A DNA stretch of 43,547 bases from Campylobacterales bacterium. Lineage in GTDB: Bacteria > Campylobacterota > Campylobacteria > Campylobacterales > Sulfurovaceae. This document shows positions 38,771-43,547 of this stretch, piece by piece. Position numbers and translations under genes: made by a program. The notes beneath the pieces are model-generated. The model did no database searches. It was not told where the DNA came from and saw only the letters and a program-made list of their open reading frames with translations. Location: assembly GCA_016937775.1 (NCBI GenBank), contig JAFGVX010000067.1, positions 1-43,547 of the forward strand, in the 5' to 3' direction. Numbering within the stretch: the first letter of the stretch is position 1; each line of letters begins with the position of its first letter.

Positions 38771-40068
38771 TCTTGCGCGAGTCCTTTTTTAATAAGTGCT
38801 TCATCTATGCCACGGCGAAGAATAGTATATGGTGGCAGTGAAAATCCAAGCACTATATCTCTCTCGTCTCCACTATGGATACACTCAAATTCTCGCCCCT
38901 CTTTTGAGACAATTTTTTTTATAGTCATAAAATATCGCTCATCTCTTTTTTCCATTTTCACATATTCGTTATCGACTATATCCAATGACGCTCCATGCGG
39001 TAAAACTATTTCCACCTCATCGCCAATACAAGTCTTATCTTTGCATCTCCAAGTTAGTCCATCAAAGCCTACAAGTGCCGCCACTTGGTGAGTGCCATAT
39101 TGGATAGTAAAATCATGCGATTGCGTATCATGCTTTTCAAAAGGGCGGGAGATGAGATATGCATCACTAAAACCTCTATTTTGGGTAGTGTTTAGTTCAT
39201 TTTGATAAAGCTTGGCATCAAATTTTCCCGCATAATAATCATCAATTGCATGACGATATGCTTTTGTCACCACACCAACATAATATGGTGATTTGGTACG
39301 ACCTTCTATTTTAAGACTATCGATCACTCCACTTTTCAATATCTCATCTACATGGGAAGCAAGATTCATATCTTTGGCATTCATTATATATGTACCGATA
39401 CCTTCTTCTTCATCTAACCTAAAAGTTGTGTTTGTTTCAGGATTATGAGCAAATACTTCATAAGGAAATCTGCAGTCATTTGCACAACTTCCACGATTTG
39501 GCACTCTACCCATTTGGAGTGCTGAGATAAGACATCTACCACTATAAGCAAAACACATCGAACCATGCACAAAAACTTCTATTTCTAGCTCTGGGATTAT
39601 TTTTTTAATAGTTTCACAATCTTTTAGACTTATTTCTCTAGCCGCGATTATCCGCTTTACACCCATATCATAGTAAACTTGTGCATCTAAAGCATTCATC
39701 ACATTTGCCTGTGTGGATAAATGTATAGGTATATTTGGGGCTATTTGGTGTGACATCTTGACGATTCCAGGACTTGCGACTATAAAGGCATCAGGAGCAA
39801 GTTCGCTCATCTGAGCTATATGTTTTTCATAAAGCTTTATTTGTGAATTAAATGGGAAACTATTGATTGTTACATAAACTTTTTTGCCTCGCTCGTGAGC
39901 ATAATCGATACCTGCTTTAAAGCTATCCATATCAAACTCTTTACCTGATCTGATACGAAGAGAAAAACTACTCACTCCACCATATACCGCATCTGCTCCA
40001 TAATTTAGTGCTATTTGAAGTTTTTCCAAATTTCCTGCCGGACTTAAAAGCTCTACTTTTTGACTCAT
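38767..40068 (-). CDS. U32 family peptidase (TrhP-like tRNA hydroxylation)
   Basis: VELLSPAGNLEKLQIALNYGADAVYGG, EVFVHGSMCFAYSGRCLIS, GRVPNRGSCANDCRFPY. Confidence 0.95.
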   Translation of the reverse strand: MSQKVELLSPAGNLEKLQIALNYGADAVYGGVSSFSLRIRSGKEFDMDSFKAGIDYAHERGKKVYVTINSFPFNSQIKLYEKHIAQMSELAPDAFIVASPGIVKMSHQIAPNIPIHLSTQANVMNALDAQVYYDMGVKRIIAAREISLKDCETIKKIIPELEIEVFVHGSMCFAYSGRCLISALQMGRVPNRGSCANDCRFPYEVFAHNPETNTTFRLDEEEGIGTYIMNAKDMNLASHVDEILKSGVIDSLKIEGRTKSPYYVGVVTKAYRHAIDDYYAGKFDAKLYQNELNTTQNRGFSDAYLISRPFEKHDTQSHDFTIQYGTHQVAALVGFDGLTWRCKDKTCIGDEVEIVLPHGASLDIVDNEYVKMEKRDERYFMTIKKIVSKEGREFECIHSGDERDIVLGFSLPPYTILRRGIDEALIKKGLAQE

Positions 40069-40167
40069 TTGACTTCTTTTCTTTTTTCGTAATTGTACCA
40101 AAATTTTCGATTTGCATTTTTACACTCAATAGGATATCATACATCAATTTCAAATATAGAAGATAAA

Positions 40168-40587
40168 ATGGAACCATACCGCTCAATCATTATTATCACA
40201 TCTTTATTGTATGCATTTTTTGCCTCATTTGCATTTACTCAATTTCAGTTAGCAACAGATTCAAGTCAATTCATTAATGCTCATGATGCGATGTTTTCAA
40301 CGAAAGTTCACTTTGGGCTTATCATTCTTGCACTCTTTCCGCTATGGGGTCCTATTATTATCTCAGAAACACATAAAAAGGCTCTAAAAATTTTATATAT
40401 ACTTGCTGTTTTTGAGTTGGGATTTATGATTTTTTTATTAGCTTTAGCCATTACGGAACCAAGATACAATGACCTATTTCACAAAAGTATTGCATTCATT
40501 TTGGCTTTACTCTCCATAGCCTCCCTAATCGCTGTTTTATTTCAATTATTTAAAAACAACAAACCAAATAACGATTTTAAGTTATAA
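40168..40587 (+). CDS. hypothetical 4-TM membrane protein
   Basis: 139 aa with four hydrophobic segments; start trimmed to MEPYRS. Confidence 0.7.
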   Translation: MEPYRSIIIITSLLYAFFASFAFTQFQLATDSSQFINAHDAMFSTKVHFGLIILALFPLWGPIIISETHKKALKILYILAVFELGFMIFLLALAITEPRYNDLFHKSIAFILALLSIASLIAVLFQLFKNNKPNNDFKL

Positions 40588-40607
40588 TACAAATAAAAAG
40601 TAAATAG

Positions 40608-41390
40608 ATGCGCATAGATATACACAACCACACAACTTTTTGTAACCATGCAGATGGCACGATAGACGAGTATATACAAAAAGCTATTGAGTTGGGAATT
40701 GACGTCTATGGTTTTAGCGAACATGCTCCTATGGATTTTGATGAAGGATATCGACTTAAATTTGAAGATATGCGCCTATATGAAAATTTGGTTTTAGAGA
40801 CGAAAGAAAAGTATAAAAATGATATTGAAATCCTTCTAGGCTATGAAGTAGATTGGCTTCCGGGATTTATGGATGATCGAGTATTAAAAGCAAAAGTTGA
40901 TTATCTTGTCGGCTCCGTTCACTTCATAGATAAATGGGGCTTTGATAATCCGGAATTTATAGGGGGCTACAAAGGGAAAGATATCGATACGATATGGGAA
41001 AAGTATTTTGAAGCCACTAAAATGATGGCACAAAGCGGACTTTTTGATATCGTAGGGCATTTAGACCTGCTTAAAGTCTTTAAATTTTTACCTAAAAAAG
41101 ATATTCGCCTTCTAGCGAAAGAAGCACTCAAAGCTATAAAAAAAGCTGATATGGTTATCGAGATTAATACTTCAGGTCTAAGAAAACCTATCAATGAGAT
41201 ATACCCCTCAAAAACTCTGCTACAAGAAGCATTTTCCCTTGATATCCCTATCACCTTTAGCTCTGATGCACATGCACTTGAGCATATAGGATATGGGTAC
41301 GATGATGCGCTAAAGCTAGCAAAAGAGGTTGGCTATAAGCAAATTGTCTATTTTCAAATGAGAGAAAAAATGTATACCCCATTAACATAA
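40608..41390 (+). CDS. histidinol-phosphatase, PHP/HisJ family
   Basis: MRIDIHNHTTFCNHADGTIDEYIQKAIELGIDVYGFSEHAPM; FDIVGHLDLLK; SSDAHALEHIG. Confidence 0.92.
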   Translation: MRIDIHNHTTFCNHADGTIDEYIQKAIELGIDVYGFSEHAPMDFDEGYRLKFEDMRLYENLVLETKEKYKNDIEILLGYEVDWLPGFMDDRVLKAKVDYLVGSVHFIDKWGFDNPEFIGGYKGKDIDTIWEKYFEATKMMAQSGLFDIVGHLDLLKVFKFLPKKDIRLLAKEALKAIKKADMVIEINTSGLRKPINEIYPSKTLLQEAFSLDIPITFSSDAHALEHIGYGYDDALKLAKEVGYKQIVYFQMREKMYTPLT

Positions 41391-41533
41391 ATGCATGTTT
41401 TTGATACAAAAAAATACACCCTTTAAGCACTTTTCATTAAAAATTGCCTAATTTTTAACCACTTTTAACAGCATGGCTTAGTGAAGATACTGCTATAATT
41501 TATGGTGAATTTTTCAAAACTAAGGAGTTAAGC

Positions 41534-42961
41534 ATGGGTAAATTCGTCAAAGATGTTGATGATTTTTTTAAATATTGTAAAGATAATGAAGTTGAGTTTG
41601 TAGACCTAAGGTTTACTGATATTAAAGGTGCTTGGCATCATGTAACTTATAGAATGAGTGCTATCAATAAAGAAAACCTTATAAATGGTTTACCGTTTGA
41701 CGGTTCATCTATCGAAGCATGGCAGCCAATCAATAGATCAGATATGATTTTAAAACCTGAAGCTGAGACTGCCTTTTTAGATCCTTTTACAGCTGATGCT
41801 ACGGTTGTAGTTTTCTGTGATGTTTACGATATCTACAAAGGCGAAATGTATGAAAAATGTCCAAGATCTATAGCTAAAAAAGCATTAAAACATTTAGCAG
41901 AAACAGGTGTGGGTGATGTTGCCTATTTTGGACCCGAAAATGAGTTTTTTGTCTTTGATGATGTAAGATTTAGAGATGACACAAACAGTTCATACTTCAG
42001 AGTTGACTCTGAAGAGGGGGAATGGAACAGCGATACAAAATATGAGCATGGCAATATGGGGCATAGACCAAGAACAAAAGGTGGATATTTCCCTGTTCAA
42101 CCTACAGATTCAATGGTTGATTTGAGAGCTGAAATGATGTTTATGCTTGAGCAAGTCGGTCTTGAAGTAACACTTGGTCACCATGAAGTTGCACAAGCAC
42201 AAGGTGAAATTGGTATAAAATTCGGCACACTTGTTGAAGCAGCTGATAATGTACAAAAACTAAAGTATGTTATCAAAATGGTAGCGCACCTCAACGGTAA
42301 AACAGCTACATTTATGCCAAAACCGCTTTATGGTGACAATGGGAATGGTATGCATGTGCATCAATCTATTTGGAAAAATGGAAAAAATACATTTTACAAA
42401 GAGGGTGAATATGCCAACTTAAGCGAGACAGCGAGACATTACATCGGCGGTATCTTGCACCATGCTCAATCAGTTGCTGCATTTACCAACCCAACAACTA
42501 ACTCTTACAAAAGATTGATTCCAGGCTTTGAAGCTCCAAGTATCTTAACTTATTCCAGCCAAAATAGATCGGCATCTTGTCGTATCCCATATGGTGCGGG
42601 AGAGATGGCAACAAGAATTGAGATGAGATTTCCTGACTCTACATCTTGTCCTTACCTTGCTTTTACTGTTATGCTTCTTGCAGGACTTGACGGCATCAAA
42701 AACAAATTTGAGCCTGTTGGACCAATGGATGAAGATCTTTTTGAGTTGAGTCTTGATGAGATTAGAGAAAAAGGTATACCGCAAATGCCACATACGCTCA
42801 GAGAAGCGCTTGAAGCTATGATCAAAGATCAAGAATATCTTAAACCTGTTATGAGTGATCTTTTCCTTAAAACATTTAAAGATTATAAATTTGAAACACA
42901 AGTTTGGGAAGACGAAGCAAGACCAACTGCATTTGAGTATATGTCAACATACTCTTGCTAA
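41534..42961 (+). CDS. glnA: type I glutamine synthetase
   Basis: [63 protein letters not shown]. Confidence 0.99.
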   Translation: MGKFVKDVDDFFKYCKDNEVEFVDLRFTDIKGAWHHVTYRMSAINKENLINGLPFDGSSIEAWQPINRSDMILKPEAETAFLDPFTADATVVVFCDVYDIYKGEMYEKCPRSIAKKALKHLAETGVGDVAYFGPENEFFVFDDVRFRDDTNSSYFRVDSEEGEWNSDTKYEHGNMGHRPRTKGGYFPVQPTDSMVDLRAEMMFMLEQVGLEVTLGHHEVAQAQGEIGIKFGTLVEAADNVQKLKYVIKMVAHLNGKTATFMPKPLYGDNGNGMHVHQSIWKNGKNTFYKEGEYANLSETARHYIGGILHHAQSVAAFTNPTTNSYKRLIPGFEAPSILTYSSQNRSASCRIPYGAGEMATRIEMRFPDSTSCPYLAFTVMLLAGLDGIKNKFEPVGPMDEDLFELSLDEIREKGIPQMPHTLREALEAMIKDQEYLKPVMSDLFLKTFKDYKFETQVWEDEARPTAFEYMSTYSC

Positions 42962-42968
42962 TTATCAA

Positions 42969-42995
42969 AACGGGGCGCTTGCCTCGTTTATTTTA
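42969..42995 (+). terminator. Rho-independent terminator of glnA
   Basis: AACGGGGC-GCTT-GCCTCGTT stem (one G-T) followed by TATTTTAAAA. Confidence 0.75.
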
Positions 42996-43055
42996 AAACT
43001 TATCTAAAAAAATAATCGTCAAAATAAATTATTATATTATATGCTAAGCAACATA

Positions 43056-43547
43056 CTAAAAGAGTGCACCGCCGTCTTCAATCATTGGTTTTGGAGGCTT
43101 TGGTTTTGGATGCAGCCCCTCATCATACTCTTCATTTGATGAAACATCATGAGTTTCATCGATGTTATCACTCTCATTAATAACGGTCTGATCTGCAGTA
43201 GATACGCCGGATTCCCCAATACTTTGGGTTGTAGGAAGCGGAGATGTAGCCGTATAGTATTCTTTGCCTCCGTCTATCGTTTTACCTATAAAAACCCCTT
43301 TTGGAATGTCAAAAACTCTCTTGATATTTGGATCAACTTGCAAGAGCTTTTTAAAATATCGAGAGAAAGCCATAGCAGGGTATGAGCCTCCGGTTGCCCC
43401 TTCTCCAATGCGATGATTATCATCTCTACCCATCCATACGATAACCTCAAGTGAAGGAGAATAGCCACAAAACCAAGCATCTACATTTTTATTGGTCGTC
43501 CCGGTCTTCCCTGCAAGTTCTATTCCACTTACTCCGGCTCTTGTTCC
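43056..43547 (-). CDS. penicillin-binding protein 1A, C-terminal part (truncated by window edge)
   Basis: Frame open to the edge: GTRAGVSGIELAGKTGTTNKNVDAWFCGYSPSLEVIVWMGRDDNHRIGEGATGGSYPAMAFSRYFKK, with the KTGTT motif. Confidence 0.92.
   Translation of the reverse strand, partial: GTRAGVSGIELAGKTGTTNKNVDAWFCGYSPSLEVIVWMGRDDNHRIGEGATGGSYPAMAFSRYFKKLLQVDPNIKRVFDIPKGVFIGKTIDGGKEYYTATSPLPTTQSIGESGVSTADQTVINESDNIDETHDVSSNEEYDEGLHPKPKPPKPMIEDGGALF

Noticed and set aside
41465-41505. sigma54 (-24/-12) promoter upstream of glnA
   Set aside because: TGGC and TGC elements exist but the GG-to-GC spacing is 15 nt rather than the required 10; a TATAAT box nearby fits sigma70 better.

Overview
This 43.5 kb window looks like chromosomal DNA from a Campylobacterota (epsilonproteobacterial) genome. 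The assignment rests on gene content, AT-rich composition and operon style; no database was searched. Most of it is dense housekeeping sequence: grpE-dnaK, rpsO, Rrf2 regulator plus DHH phosphoesterase, recR, dnaJ, htpG, a fused MFS/acyltransferase/acyl-ACP synthetase, bamD-lon, lptM-like-nadB-guaA, uvrC, proC, a purE-to-rluA minus-strand run, a U32 peptidase, hisJ-like, glnA, and the C-terminal part of a PBP1A-like gene at the right edge. I saw no rRNA, tRNA, CRISPR array, IS element or prophage. The points most worth a second look are: (1) a multiply frameshifted remnant of a two-repeat TOBE/Mop molybdopterin-binding protein at 11134-11551; (2) a compact three-way-junction-like inverted-repeat structure with a mutually exclusive alternative stem just 3' of guaA (17072-17131), in the window's longest intergenic gap; (3) a PAS / Hpt / hybrid kinase (one intact and two degenerate receivers) / receiver phosphorelay cluster at 22673-27883; (4) an orphan acidic protein carrying one cadherin-like 'YQPG..G.D..SYTV' repeat but no signal peptide (31870-32610); (5) a consensus sigma70 promoter followed by a non-CIRCE inverted repeat upstream of an hrcA-less grpE-dnaK operon. 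I cannot point to a clearly undescribed multi-gene system. The candidates above are modest.
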